The position numbers and the translations under genes were made by a program. This document shows, in pieces, positions 28,577-38,044 of a stretch of 64,000 bases of DNA (position 1 is its first letter; each line of letters begins with the position of its first letter). The stretch covers positions 62,001-126,000 of the forward strand of contig CAURED010000007.1 in assembly GCA_963524205.1 (NCBI GenBank), written 5' to 3'. Source of the stretch: Aminipila sp963524205. Lineage in GTDB: Bacteria > Bacillota > Clostridia > Peptostreptococcales > Anaerovoracaceae. A model generated the notes under the pieces. It was given only the letters and a program-made list of their open reading frames with translations, made no database searches and had not been told where the DNA came from.

Positions 28577-29893
28577 ATGAGTTCAATGATAATTATGGCA
28601 TTTAGTGGAGGCATGAGCTTATTATTTGTTGCGATAAATATTTATATATATATATCTATGAAAGGTCAGATATTACATATTAACGAAAAGTCTGAAAAAG
28701 ATATTAATCAAATAAGGTTAGAATTAGTAAACGAAATCAAATCATCCAGGCAGGAAACGCTGCAGTATATACAAGGCAGTTTTAAAGCTATGGGAGATAT
28801 GGTTGCTGGTAATCAGAAAGAATCTGCTGAAGCGCAGGATATGCGGCTGGCACAGTTAAACAGACAGTTTAACGATATGGCTATGCTAAATGAGCAGAAA
28901 CTGGAAAACATTCGTAAAACTATGGAAACAAGGCTGGCAGCACTACAGGAAGAAAATAAAAATCAGCTGGACCAGATGAGAAATACGGTGGATGAAAAGT
29001 TGCAGAAAACCTTAGAGGATAGAATAAGCCAGTCCTTTAAGCTTGTAAGTGAGAGACTGGAACAAGTTTATAAAGGATTAGGTGAAATGCAGGCATTAGC
29101 TTCTGGTGTGGGGGATCTAAAGAAAGTTTTGTCAAATGTTAAGACTAGAGGAATCTTAGGCGAAATACAGCTTGGAGCTATACTGGAACAAATACTATCA
29201 AAAGAGCAATACGAAGAAAATATAAGAACCAAAAGCAGTGGAACTGAAAGAGTTGAGTTTGCTATAAAACTTCCTGGAGATCAGGATGGTGTGGTTTATT
29301 TACCTATAGATGCTAAATTCCCTGGAGATGCGTATACTAAGCTTGTAGAAGCATATGATTCAGGTAATGCTGCAGAAATTGATGAAGCAGCAAAGAATTT
29401 GGAAAGAGCCATAAAGAAAGCAGCAAAGGATATACATGAGAAGTATGTAGAGCCACCTGCAACTACAGACTTTGCTATCATGTTTTTACCTTTTGAAGGA
29501 CTTTATGCAGAAGTGGTTAGAAGAGGGATGGTTGAGGTACTTCAGAGAGAATACAAAATTAGTATTGCAGGACCTACTACTATGGCGGCACTTCTTAATA
29601 GTTTACAAATGGGATTTAAAACTCTTGCGATACAAAAACATTCCAGTCAGGTCTGGGATATTTTAGGGGCGGTTAAAACAGAGTTTGATAAGTTTGGTAA
29701 TGTTCTGGAAGCAACCCAGCAGAGAATTAATCAAGCAAATGCTGAGTTGGATAAGCTGATTGGAACAAGGACTAGAAGTATTCAAAGAAAGCTTAGAGGT
29801 ATTACTAGTTTAAGTGAATTGGAAAGCACATCTATATTAGAATTAGAATCAAACAATTTAATTGGATATTTAAATGATGAAGAAGAGGAATAA
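28577..29893 (+). CDS. rmuC: DNA recombination protein RmuC
   Basis: A 438-residue RmuC. An N-terminal membrane helix (about 4-26) leads into a long coiled coil (about 40-185), and the conserved nuclease-like domain begins with TRGILGEIQLGAILEQIL (about 205-225). LPIDAKFPGDAY (about 262-273) and TTDFAIMFLPFEGLYAEV (about 295) are family hallmarks. The start is ATG 28577 with GAAGGGCGG. The longer in-frame GTG start at 28511 overlaps a TGGTATACT extended -10 element and has no ribosome binding site. RmuC limits recombination at inverted repeats in E. coli. A phosphoesterase gene follows after six bases, so they share a transcript. Confidence 0.9.
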   Translation: MSSMIIMAFSGGMSLLFVAINIYIYISMKGQILHINEKSEKDINQIRLELVNEIKSSRQETLQYIQGSFKAMGDMVAGNQKESAEAQDMRLAQLNRQFNDMAMLNEQKLENIRKTMETRLAALQEENKNQLDQMRNTVDEKLQKTLEDRISQSFKLVSERLEQVYKGLGEMQALASGVGDLKKVLSNVKTRGILGEIQLGAILEQILSKEQYEENIRTKSSGTERVEFAIKLPGDQDGVVYLPIDAKFPGDAYTKLVEAYDSGNAAEIDEAAKNLERAIKKAAKDIHEKYVEPPATTDFAIMFLPFEGLYAEVVRRGMVEVLQREYKISIAGPTTMAALLNSLQMGFKTLAIQKHSSQVWDILGAVKTEFDKFGNVLEATQQRINQANAELDKLIGTRTRSIQRKLRGITSLSELESTSILELESNNLIGYLNDEEEE

Positions 29894-29899
29894 ACGTAG

Positions 29900-30595
29900 A
29901 TGAAGATTTTTGCTATTGCGGATTTACATTTATCTTTTGATGAACGTGTGCAGAAGCCCATGGATATCTATGGTGGACAGTGGTTGAATCATACGGATAA
30001 ATTAAAGGAAAACTGGGAAGAAACAATTACAAAACAGGATATTGTTTTAATTCCAGGTGATATATCCTGGGCATTAAAAAAAGAAGAGGCTCTGGTGGAT
30101 TTAGAGTGGATTCATAAATTGCCGGGTACGAAGATACTCACAAAGGGTAATCATGATCTTTGGTGGACAGGTGTAGGAAAATTAAACAAACTTTATGAAA
30201 ATATGACTTTCTTACAAAATGACTTTTATGCAGCAGGAAATATTGCTATTTGTGGATGTAGGGGTTGGGTATGCCCAGGAAGTGATGAATTTACAGTGCA
30301 TGATAATAAAATTTATGAGAGAGAACTTTTGAGACTTGAATTTTCTTTGTCAGCTGCTGAAAAAATGGGCTTTAAAAGAATCGTGGGTATGATGCATTAT
30401 CCACCTACTAATGATAGGATGCAAAACTCTGGCTTTACAGAACTGTTTTCAAAATATGGTGTGGAGAGAGTAGTTTATGGACATTTACATGGGAAAGACG
30501 GGTATAAAAACGGATTGAAAGGTGTAATGAATGGAGTGGAGTATAGTCTGATATCGTTGGACTATTTACAATGCAAGCCACTGCAAATATTATAA
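29900..30595 (+). CDS. Metallophosphoesterase
   Basis: A 231-residue calcineurin-like phosphoesterase. All metal-binding blocks are visible: IADLHLS (D7, H9), PGDISWA (about 51-57), KGNHDLWW (about 83-90), MMHYPP (about 159) and YGHLHGKD (about 193-200). The compact form without a C-terminal extension matches a Firmicutes family of unassigned substrate (nucleotide or phosphoester). It is six bases after rmuC and 16 bases before deoB, so it is probably co-transcribed with both. Confidence 0.88.
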   Translation: MKIFAIADLHLSFDERVQKPMDIYGGQWLNHTDKLKENWEETITKQDIVLIPGDISWALKKEEALVDLEWIHKLPGTKILTKGNHDLWWTGVGKLNKLYENMTFLQNDFYAAGNIAICGCRGWVCPGSDEFTVHDNKIYERELLRLEFSLSAAEKMGFKRIVGMMHYPPTNDRMQNSGFTELFSKYGVERVVYGHLHGKDGYKNGLKGVMNGVEYSLISLDYLQCKPLQIL

Positions 30596-30611
30596 AAAGG
30601 GAGAGTGCGAA

Positions 30612-31787
30612 ATGAAGAGAGTAACATTAATCGTTTTAGACAGTTTAGGAATAGGTGAACTTCCAGATGCAGAAAGCTATGGAGACAAAGGGGCTGATAC
30701 ATTTGGCCATATCGTAGATCATATGGGGAATTTTAATATACCTAATTTAAGAAAGCTAGGTTTTGGAAATATTCAAGGAGCAGCATGCGGTAGACTTGCT
30801 GTAGATACTCCTATAGGTGCTTTTGGAAAGCTAAAAGAAAAATCGAAAGGAAAGGATACTATTACAGGGCATTGGGAGATAGCCGGCCTTTATACAGAAG
30901 TGCCATTCAAGACTTATCCAGATGGTTTCCCAAAGGATTTTATGAAAGCTTATGAAGAAGCTATAGGTGTTGAAACTTTAGGAAATTACGCAGCATCTGG
31001 TACTGAAATTATTGAGGAGTTAGGAACTGAACATGAGGCAACAGGTAAGCCGATTATTTATACTTCTGCAGACAGTGTATTTCAGATTGCAGCAAACACA
31101 GCGGTAATTCCACTAAAAAGGTTATATGAAATTTGTGAAATTGCAAGGAAAATGCTGGTAGGTAATGTGGCTTGTGGAAGGGTTATAGCAAGGCCTTATA
31201 TAATAGATGAAAAGGGAAATAGAACCAGAACCTCTGAACGAAAGGATTATGCAGTTTCACCCACAGGTAAAACTGTTTTAGATCATGTTAAGGATGCTGG
31301 TAAAACAGTTTATGCCATAGGTAAGATTAGTGATATTTTTAATGGACATGGTGTGACTACTTCTGTCCATACGGACAACAATATGGACGGAGTGGATAAA
31401 ACAATAGAAGCATTGAAACAAGATTTTCAGGGATTCATATTTACTAACCTAGTGGACTTTGACTCAAAGTATGGGCATAGAAGAGATGTAATAGGATATG
31501 GGAAAGCAATTGAGGAGTTTGACGAAAGGATTCCAGAGATTATATCGGCTATGGGTGAAGAGGATGTTTTAATGCTTTGTGCTGACCATGGAAATGATCC
31601 TGTTCATGCTGGCTGGGATCATACTAGAGAACATATTCCTGTTGTTGTTTATGGAAAAGCAATTAAGGAAGGGACAGATTTAGGAATAAGGGAATCCTTT
31701 GCAGATATTGGTGCAACTATATCAGAAATTCTAAACGTAGACAAAACTGAAATTGGTAAAAGTTTCTTATCTTCAATAAAAGCATAG
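30612..31787 (+). CDS. deoB: Phosphopentomutase
   Basis: A 391-residue DeoB of normal length. It interconverts (deoxy)ribose-1-phosphate and (deoxy)ribose-5-phosphate in nucleoside salvage and catabolism, with two Mn ions. Motifs are IVLDSLGIGELPDA (residues 7-20), KDTITGHWEIAG (about 80-91, carrying the phosphorylated Thr), VDFDSKYGHRRD (about 281) and CADHGNDP...GWDHTREH (about 321-342). The RBS is AAGGGAGAG. It is 22 bp upstream of the pyrimidine-nucleoside phosphorylase, a classic deo pairing that feeds pentose phosphate from nucleosides into fermentation. Confidence 0.96.
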   Translation: MKRVTLIVLDSLGIGELPDAESYGDKGADTFGHIVDHMGNFNIPNLRKLGFGNIQGAACGRLAVDTPIGAFGKLKEKSKGKDTITGHWEIAGLYTEVPFKTYPDGFPKDFMKAYEEAIGVETLGNYAASGTEIIEELGTEHEATGKPIIYTSADSVFQIAANTAVIPLKRLYEICEIARKMLVGNVACGRVIARPYIIDEKGNRTRTSERKDYAVSPTGKTVLDHVKDAGKTVYAIGKISDIFNGHGVTTSVHTDNNMDGVDKTIEALKQDFQGFIFTNLVDFDSKYGHRRDVIGYGKAIEEFDERIPEIISAMGEEDVLMLCADHGNDPVHAGWDHTREHIPVVVYGKAIKEGTDLGIRESFADIGATISEILNVDKTEIGKSFLSSIKA

Positions 31788-31809
31788 ATTGAACTAAGGG
31801 GGAAATATT

Positions 31810-33114
31810 ATGAATATGAATGATATAATTGGCAAAAAGCGTGATGGTGGTAAGCTTAACCAAGAAGAGATAGAGTACTTTGTATCAGGATATACAGACG
31901 GCAGTATACCAGATTATCAGGCATCAGCCTTACTAATGGCTATTTACTTACAAAAGATGGATAAGGAAGAGACTTTTCATTTAACCCGTGCTATGAAATG
32001 TTCTGGTGATGTAATAGACTTATCTGGAATTGAAGGGATTAAGGTAGATAAACATAGCACTGGCGGAGTCGGTGACAAAACTACATTAGTTGTGGCACCT
32101 CTTGCTGCTGCCTGCGGAGTACCCATTGCAAAAATGAGTGGAAGAGGCTTAGGTTTTACAGGTGGTACAGTTGATAAAATGGAATCAATACCTGGTTTTC
32201 AAACTACAATTGAAGCGGATAAGTTTATGGAACAGGTAAATAATATTGGACTTTCTGTAATTGGGCAGACTGCACATATTGCACCGGCAGATAAAAAAAT
32301 TTATGCCCTTAGGGATGTAACGGCTACAGTGGGCAATATGAGTCTGATATCTTCAAGTATTATGAGTAAGAAGCTGGCTTCAGGTAGTGATGCGATTGTT
32401 CTGGACGTAAAGTGTGGCGATGGTGCTTTTATGGAAAATTTTGAAGATGCTTGTATCTTGGGAAAAATGATGGTTGAAATTGGAAATGCTGACCATAAAA
32501 AAACAATTGCTGTAATTACAGATATGAACCAGCCTTTAGGCAAAGCTGTAGGCAACAGCATTGAAGTAATTGAAGCGATTGATACGTTAAAGGGCAAAGG
32601 GCCAAGTGATATCACAGAACTTTCGCTTGCACTTGCAGGAATCATGATTTATGCAGGAGGAAAAGCGGAAAGTAAGGAGCAGGGATATGAAATGGCTAAA
32701 AATGCACTTGAAAGTGGAGAAGCTTTGAAGAAACTGTCTGAGTTTATTGAAGGTCAAGGCGGAAATCCTGAGATTTTAAATGATTATAGCAAATTTCCGC
32801 AGCATACATGCACAAAAGAAATTATTTGTCATAAATCGGGTTATGTAAACAAGATTGCAGCAAAGGCTATTGGCTTGGCTTCTCAGCATTCTGGGGCAGG
32901 TAGAGCAACTAAAGAAGACACCATTGACTTATCTGCAGGAATTTATCTTCATAAGAAGGTTGGTGACAACGTATCTGAAGGAGAAGTTTTGGCGACGGTT
33001 TATGGAACTGATGTTGAAAAAGTGGCAAAAAGTGTAGAAGAAGCAGAAAAAGCTTTTACTATTACAGAAAATGCACCTGAAAAAGAAGAATTGATTAAAA
33101 AGATTATAATCTAG
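31810..33114 (+). CDS. pdp: Pyrimidine-nucleoside phosphorylase
   Basis: A 434-residue member of the thymidine/pyrimidine phosphorylase family. The signature DKHSTGGVGDKTTLVVAPLAA (about residues 80-100) and MSGRGLGFTGGTVDKMESIPG (about 109-129) bind phosphate and base. The C-terminal barrel-sandwich domain carries LHKKVGDNVSEGEVLATVYG. It cleaves uridine and thymidine with phosphate to the base and (deoxy)ribose-1-phosphate, the substrate of the preceding deoB product. The RBS is AAGGGGG eight bases before the ATG. Whether deoxyuridine/thymidine only (deoA) or all pyrimidines are used cannot be read; Firmicutes members are usually Pdp. Confidence 0.93.
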   Translation: MNMNDIIGKKRDGGKLNQEEIEYFVSGYTDGSIPDYQASALLMAIYLQKMDKEETFHLTRAMKCSGDVIDLSGIEGIKVDKHSTGGVGDKTTLVVAPLAAACGVPIAKMSGRGLGFTGGTVDKMESIPGFQTTIEADKFMEQVNNIGLSVIGQTAHIAPADKKIYALRDVTATVGNMSLISSSIMSKKLASGSDAIVLDVKCGDGAFMENFEDACILGKMMVEIGNADHKKTIAVITDMNQPLGKAVGNSIEVIEAIDTLKGKGPSDITELSLALAGIMIYAGGKAESKEQGYEMAKNALESGEALKKLSEFIEGQGGNPEILNDYSKFPQHTCTKEIICHKSGYVNKIAAKAIGLASQHSGAGRATKEDTIDLSAGIYLHKKVGDNVSEGEVLATVYGTDVEKVAKSVEEAEKAFTITENAPEKEELIKKIII

Positions 33115-33143
33115 GATTTAGTTAATCTGGAACAGGAGTATTT

Positions 33144-34091
33144 ATGGCAATAAAACGGTTTTCAAGGGCTGTAATTAAAGCTATTTCCAAAACTGAATTT
33201 GATATAAAAAAAACGTATCAGATTGAGAGGTCTATAAAGAAGTTTAAAGTCCCCCTTTTGATGCCTATATATAAAAGATGGAACTATAAAGTTTACACAG
33301 GTAATCGGGAAATCCTTACAAGAGTATTTAATCCTAAATCTGGAACACCAGAAAATACGATTGTTTTTTTCCATGGAGGAGGATGGGTTACTGAAAATAT
33401 AGATAGCTATAACAATGTATGTAAACGTCTTTCTAAACACACCAATTGCATTGTTATTTCTGTTGAATACCGATTAGCACCAGAGCATCCCTTTCCTCAA
33501 GGTTTGGAAGACTGCTATGCAGTAGCAAAGCTGGCACATGATAAACAGAAAGAAGAAAATTTATTGCCCGGGAAAATAATTCTTATGGGAGATAGTGCAG
33601 GAGGTAATCTGGCGGCGGCTGTTTCATTAAGGGCGCGAGACAGAGGAGAATTTAAAGTGGATACACAGATTCTGCTTTATCCCGCGACTTATTGGGACCA
33701 CAGTATGATATCACCCTTTGATTCCATCAGGGAAAATGGCACGGGATATATACTTACAGCTAAAAGAGTATGTGATTATATGACATTGTATAAAAGAAAT
33801 GACAAAGACTTAATGAATCCATATTTTGCTCCATTGATGGCTGGTGATTTTTCGAACCAACCTAAAACTCTGCTGATAACAGCAGAATTTGATCCCCTAA
33901 GGGATGAAGGAGAAGAATATGGTAAAAGACTTTCAGAGGCTGGAAATGAAGTTGAGACGTATCGAATGAAAGATGCGCTTCATGGATTTGTAAGCTTAGG
34001 ACAACATAATGTATTTGTTAAGAAAACTTATGGCTTAATAAATACGTTTTTAAACGAAAGAGATGAATCATGTACAAAGGACAAACATTAG
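33144..34091 (+). CDS. Alpha/beta hydrolase, hormone-sensitive-lipase type
   Basis: A 315-residue esterase/lipase-like protein. The family IV (HSL) elements are complete: the oxyanion motif FFHGGGWV (about 73-80), the nucleophile elbow GDSAGGNLAA (about 151-160), the acid in TAEFDPLRDEG (about 250) and the histidine in DALHGFVSLG (about 281). There is no signal peptide. The gene overlaps the next one by 22 bases in a different frame, indicating translational coupling. Together with the condensation-domain-like and DUF6320 genes it forms a compact three-gene unit, which suggests hydrolysis and transfer of the same acyl group on an unknown lipid or alcohol. The substrate is not predictable. Confidence 0.85.
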   Translation: MAIKRFSRAVIKAISKTEFDIKKTYQIERSIKKFKVPLLMPIYKRWNYKVYTGNREILTRVFNPKSGTPENTIVFFHGGGWVTENIDSYNNVCKRLSKHTNCIVISVEYRLAPEHPFPQGLEDCYAVAKLAHDKQKEENLLPGKIILMGDSAGGNLAAAVSLRARDRGEFKVDTQILLYPATYWDHSMISPFDSIRENGTGYILTAKRVCDYMTLYKRNDKDLMNPYFAPLMAGDFSNQPKTLLITAEFDPLRDEGEEYGKRLSEAGNEVETYRMKDALHGFVSLGQHNVFVKKTYGLINTFLNERDESCTKDKH

Positions 34092-35335
34092 AGTGGCTTA
34101 AACTTGATAATGCAGGAAAGATTTTTCCTTCTACCAGTGGAAAAAGAAATACAAGTGTATTTAGATTTTCTTGTGAGCTTTATGAAAATGTGGAACCAGA
34201 GAAACTTCAACAAGCAGTTGAAATGACGATAGAAGAATTTCCACACTTCTTAAGTATTTTAAGAGCCGGAGTTTTTTGGCATTATCTTGAAATCAGCAGC
34301 TTAAAACCAAAGGTGCACATAGAAAATAGAGAAATCTGCGGCCCTCTTTTTAGCAAATATAATCAGGGCTTACTATTTGATGTTTCATATTATGGCAGTA
34401 GAATTAATTTAGAGGTATATCATGCTTTGGCAGATGGAACGGGCACTTTGCATTTCTTGAAGACTTTAATCTATAATTATGTCACTTTACTTCATAGCCA
34501 ACTTAAGGAAGACACTGGGTTAAAGCCACAGTATACAGCACCATATTCTTCAAGAATTGAGGATGGATTTAAAAAATATTATAGAAAAGAAATTAGAAAA
34601 CGTTCTTTAAAGCCCCATAAAGCATACAAAATTAAAGGAAATAAGACGGTTCCTGGGACTTATGTATGCATTGAAGGAGTTATGGATTGTAGGCAGGTTC
34701 TGGAACTTGCAAAGAAACATGAAGCTTCGTTAACTGTTTTTTTAACTGCACTTTTGGTTAATGCTATACACGTGGAAAGGCAGAAATCCAAGGAAAACCA
34801 GGATATTGTAGTAACAGTACCGGTTGATTTAAGAAACTATTTCCCTTCTGAAACAGCAAGAAATTTCTTTGGAAATATTCGTGTTTCATATAATTTTGAA
34901 AAAAGTGGTGAGGAATTAATAGATATAATAGAATCTATAAAAAATGGATTTAAAGAGGAATTAACCGAACAAAAATTAAGTAAAAGGTTAAGCAGGTTAA
35001 TGTCTTTTGAAAATCATAAAATTATAAGAATGATACCTTTATTTATGAAAAATTGGATTCTTAAGGTTGTTCGAAGAATCTCTGATTCGGAGGAGACCAC
35101 TGTGATTTCTAATGTAGGAAAAGTGGAACTGCCTGATATATTAAAAAGTTATATAAAGCTGGTCAATGTATATGTGGGGACAAGCGGTATTCAACTTTGT
35201 ACTTGTACTTATGAAAATTATTTAAGCATAACTTTTTCCTCAGTATTTTTAGAAACAGATATACAGCGTAACTTTTACAGAAGCCTGACAAAACTAGGCG
35301 TAAAAGTTGAAATTAGAAGTAACATAATGGAATAA
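34070..35335 (+). CDS. Condensation/alcohol acetyltransferase-like protein
   Basis: A 421-residue protein. The HALADGTGT segment near residue 118 contains the HxxxDG motif of the CoA-dependent acyltransferase superfamily (condensation domains, WS/DGAT, alcohol acetyltransferases). A second conserved-type segment TVPVDLRNYFPSETARNFFGN (about 245-265) resembles the 'P-V-(N/D)-x-R...N' latch of these proteins. Its start overlaps the end of the hydrolase gene by 22 bases. No carrier-protein domain or NRPS gene is nearby, so a free-standing acyltransferase acting on CoA esters is more likely than peptide synthesis. The partner genes suggest a lipid or ester modification. Confidence 0.72.
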   Translation: MYKGQTLEWLKLDNAGKIFPSTSGKRNTSVFRFSCELYENVEPEKLQQAVEMTIEEFPHFLSILRAGVFWHYLEISSLKPKVHIENREICGPLFSKYNQGLLFDVSYYGSRINLEVYHALADGTGTLHFLKTLIYNYVTLLHSQLKEDTGLKPQYTAPYSSRIEDGFKKYYRKEIRKRSLKPHKAYKIKGNKTVPGTYVCIEGVMDCRQVLELAKKHEASLTVFLTALLVNAIHVERQKSKENQDIVVTVPVDLRNYFPSETARNFFGNIRVSYNFEKSGEELIDIIESIKNGFKEELTEQKLSKRLSRLMSFENHKIIRMIPLFMKNWILKVVRRISDSEETTVISNVGKVELPDILKSYIKLVNVYVGTSGIQLCTCTYENYLSITFSSVFLETDIQRNFYRSLTKLGVKVEIRSNIME

Positions 35336-35354
35336 TGATGAAAGGGAAAGCTTT

Positions 35355-36020
35355 ATGTTGTATTGCGAACATTGTAAAATAGAGGTCACCGGCATTCACC
35401 AAAAGTGCCCATTATGTCACTGTAATCTGACAGGGGATCCTGAAAATAATTTACCACAATATCCCATGATACGAAATGAGACTAGTAAAATTTATTTAAT
35501 CTTTAATTTAATGAAGTTAACTGCAATAGTTGCCTGTGTGATAAGTGTTCTTGTAAACTATATTACATACAAAGAAACCTTGTGGTCAATATTTGTAGTT
35601 GCTGGGTTTGCCTGTGGATGGCTTCTTATGGCTATAGGTATAAAGAGAAAGGCAAATTTAATTAAGCTACTGCAGTGGGAACTTTATATCACATGTGGGT
35701 TAACTGCATTGTGGGACTATTTTACGGGATGGCATGGATGGTCTATCGAATTTGTGTTACCTTGTACTTGTATTGTATGCATGATTTTAATTTTTATTTT
35801 ATCTGCACTTCTGAAAAAACAACCTAAAGAATATTTAATTTATTTGACTTTAGTTAATATTCTAGGATTTTTGCCTATTTTGTTTTTAGTGTTAGGATGG
35901 TTAAAAATTGAACTCCCATCAGTGCTTTGTATAGGATGCAGCACTTTATTTTTGATGGGAATATTTTTGTTTAAAAGACAGGCTGCTTATGGTGAATTTA
36001 AAAAGAAACTTCATATATAG
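35355..36020 (+). CDS. DUF6320-like membrane protein with zinc ribbon
   Basis: A 221-residue protein. A short N-terminal zinc ribbon (CEHC at about 4-7 and CPLC at about 18-21) is followed by about six membrane helices (from residue 48 to 212). This organisation matches DUF6320 proteins, which have no known function. It is 19 bases after the acyltransferase-like gene and reads in the same direction, completing the three-gene cluster. The ribbon suggests a protein-interaction or metal-sensing cap on a membrane component; a transport role is only a guess. Confidence 0.65.
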   Translation: MLYCEHCKIEVTGIHQKCPLCHCNLTGDPENNLPQYPMIRNETSKIYLIFNLMKLTAIVACVISVLVNYITYKETLWSIFVVAGFACGWLLMAIGIKRKANLIKLLQWELYITCGLTALWDYFTGWHGWSIEFVLPCTCIVCMILIFILSALLKKQPKEYLIYLTLVNILGFLPILFLVLGWLKIELPSVLCIGCSTLFLMGIFLFKRQAAYGEFKKKLHI

Positions 36021-36076
36021 CAGTGGTATAATATAAATTTATAGAATTTAATTTTTCGAAGGAAGGATAAGCGATA

Positions 36077-36994
36077 ATGAATACTATTTTTAATGACTTC
36101 CCAAATCATGATAGATTTAAGTTTCCAGAGGGATTATCAAGAGTCACTGCTGGAAAGGGTGGAGAAGCGATTCTTGTGTTTGGCAGTGATAAAACTTTTT
36201 TAGTGGACTGTGGCATGGCCTATTGTGGTGACAGAGTGGTAAGAAACATTGAATTTGCATTAGCTATGAATGAACGTACAACACTTGACGGTATCCTATT
36301 GTCTCATTCACATTATGATCATATTGGAGCGTTGCCTTATGTGAGAAAAAGATGGCCACAGGTTGTGGTTTATGGGGCAGCAAAGGCAAAAAAGGTCTTT
36401 TCAAGTTCTGGAGCCCGCGCTTTAATGAAAGAACTGGGCACAGCAGCAAGAGACTTATATTCTGAATGCAAAAATGAAATATTGACAGAAGGTTTAGAAG
36501 TAGATGTAGTGGTAGGAGAGGATGACGAAATTTCTATTGGAGATGAATATTTTAAAGTACTTGAGACGAAAGGGCATACAGACTGTTCTTTAACTTATGT
36601 TCTAGAACCGAGAAAAATTATGTTTTCTAGTGAAAGTACAGGCGTTTTGGAAAATCCTCAGTTTGTTCATACTGCCATTTTAAAAAGTTATAAGGATAGC
36701 ATAGAATCTGCACTAAAATGCAAAGCTTATGGCCCTAAAAGTATAATATGTCCACATTTCGGAATTTTGCCAGATTACTTTACTGATGAATATTTTGATT
36801 TATATATTAAAAGTGCTGAATATAAAAAAGACTTCCTGTTGGATTTATATAAAAGAGGTTTTAATGATGAGCAGATACTAGATGAATATACAAAATATCA
36901 TTGGTCAAAGGGAAGGGCTAATGAACAACCTAAAGAAGCTTTTACCATAAATGCAAAACATATGATCGATGTTATATTGAAAGAATTTAATTGA
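36077..36994 (+). CDS. MBL-fold metallo-hydrolase
   Basis: A 305-residue metallo-beta-lactamase-fold protein. The metal motif LSHSHYDHIGALP (about residues 75-87) is complete, and the later ligands are in ETKGHTDCSLTYV (about 161-173) and ICPHFGILP (about 230). The C-terminal helical region includes a GFNDEQILDEYTKYHW segment (about 261). The architecture fits broad glyoxalase-II-like hydrolases; the substrate is unknown. GAAGGAAGGA precedes the ATG. A bidirectional terminator follows. Confidence 0.85.
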   Translation: MNTIFNDFPNHDRFKFPEGLSRVTAGKGGEAILVFGSDKTFLVDCGMAYCGDRVVRNIEFALAMNERTTLDGILLSHSHYDHIGALPYVRKRWPQVVVYGAAKAKKVFSSSGARALMKELGTAARDLYSECKNEILTEGLEVDVVVGEDDEISIGDEYFKVLETKGHTDCSLTYVLEPRKIMFSSESTGVLENPQFVHTAILKSYKDSIESALKCKAYGPKSIICPHFGILPDYFTDEYFDLYIKSAEYKKDFLLDLYKRGFNDEQILDEYTKYHWSKGRANEQPKEAFTINAKHMIDVILKEFN

Positions 36995-37010
36995 AACTTT
37001 GTAAAAAAGT

Positions 37011-37042
37011 AAAAGGCCACCATGTTAAACTGGAGGCCTTTT
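37011..37042. terminator. Bidirectional terminator
   Basis: AAAAGGCCACCA (37011-37022) pairs with TGGAGGCCTTTT (37031-37042) apart from one A-A mismatch. It serves the MBL gene and the convergent small gene. Confidence 0.8.
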
Positions 37043-37226
37043 ATTGTATGTTGGTTATTACTTCTTCTTGTGTTGATTCTCCACCTTTTAAAATGGATAT
37101 TGTTGCCAGATTCTCGCTTAGCAATACAAACAAGGCAGTTAAAAGTTCAATTTCTTTTTCAGATTTATCTTCTGCAATAATGTTTGCGATAGTGGTTATA
37201 AACATTGTCACTTGAAATGGAGTCAT
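37041..37226 (-). CDS. Small DUF6774-like protein
   Basis: A 61-residue protein (MTPFQVTMFITTIANIIAED...) of alpha-helical character, resembling short clostridial proteins grouped as DUF6774. Function is unknown. It starts 15 bases after the 4Fe-4S gene stop on the minus strand, with GAGGTGTATGCCAC ahead of its ATG. This makes it the second gene of that operon and argues that it is real rather than a chance frame. Confidence 0.6.
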   Translation of the reverse strand: MTPFQVTMFITTIANIIAEDKSEKEIELLTALFVLLSENLATISILKGGESTQEEVITNIQ

Positions 37227-37241
37227 GTGGCATACACCTCA

Positions 37242-37943
37242 TTATAGTATACGTCCGTCAGTTGAGATAGTTACTATCTGCCAAGGAATCATTTTACCAC
37301 TGTTCATTAACGCCTGTTTTACGGCATTCTCTATACCGCCACAACATGGAACTTCCATACGTACTACTTTTACACTTTTTATATCATTGTTTTTGATAAT
37401 TTCTGTAAGCTTTTCACTATAGTCTACAGAATCAAGTTTAGGACAGCCAACTATGGTTACATGATTTCTAATAAATTCCTGATGGAAGTTACCATAAGCA
37501 AAAGCTGTACAGTCAGCAGCTACAAGCAAGTCGGCCCCATTGAAATAGGGAGCGTTTACAGGTACTAATTTAATTTGTAGGGGCCACTGTGTAAGTTGCG
37601 AAGCTATAGGGGCATGTGATTCTGTTATATTGCTTGCGGCACTTTCATTTCTATTAAATGCTTTAGATTGTGTTCCTGGGCATCCACAAGGCAAAGCGGA
37701 TTGATTAGCAGATTTTTTAGCTATTACAGCCTCTTCATCATAAGCAGCAGCTTCACGCGCTTCAAAAGAAATTGCGTTTGTAGGGCATACTGGCAGGCAG
37801 TCCCCTAAGCCATCACAGTAATCGTCACGGATTAACTTTGCTTTTCCCTCTACCATAGCGATGGCACCTTCATGACAAGCTTCTGCACATAAGCCGCATC
37901 CATTACATTTTTCAGTGTCAATTTTTATTATTTTTCTAATCAT
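37242..37943 (-). CDS. 4Fe-4S dicluster-type electron transfer protein
   Basis: A 233-residue protein. Two ferredoxin clusters lie at the N-terminus: CNGCGLCAEAC (about 13-23) and CDGLGDCLPVCP (about 43-54, with wider first spacing). A linker carries CGCPG (about 86). The second half binds further cysteines (VAADCTAFAYGNF, IVGCPKLD, VPCCGGIENA). This family occurs widely in Clostridia next to a Crp/Fnr regulator and often hybrid-cluster protein genes, and may act in redox or nitrosative stress. The true start is the ATG at 37943: the in-frame ATG at 37958 lies within the GGAGG site. It is divergent from the Crp/Fnr gene. Confidence 0.85.
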   Translation of the reverse strand: MIRKIIKIDTEKCNGCGLCAEACHEGAIAMVEGKAKLIRDDYCDGLGDCLPVCPTNAISFEAREAAAYDEEAVIAKKSANQSALPCGCPGTQSKAFNRNESAASNITESHAPIASQLTQWPLQIKLVPVNAPYFNGADLLVAADCTAFAYGNFHQEFIRNHVTIVGCPKLDSVDYSEKLTEIIKNNDIKSVKVVRMEVPCCGGIENAVKQALMNSGKMIPWQIVTISTDGRIL

Positions 37944-38001
37944 ATTTATATCCTCCATACGTTTAATAAATAATTGTGTTATTTAAATTTAATTATCATC
38001 A

Positions 38002-38030
38002 TTGACTTTATGTGCTTATACTACTATACT
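38002..38030 (+). promoter_or_regulatory. Promoter of the Crp/Fnr regulator gene
   Basis: TTGACT (38002-38007), a 17-bp spacer and TATACT (38025-38030) predict transcription from about 38037. Confidence 0.65.
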
Positions 38031-38044
38031 ACTAGCATAGATTC

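Noticed and set aside
34070..34091. Overlap of the esterase and acyltransferase-like genes as a frameshift of one gene
   Set aside because: Both have complete, unrelated domains; the overlap is 22 bases with a usable start for the second gene.
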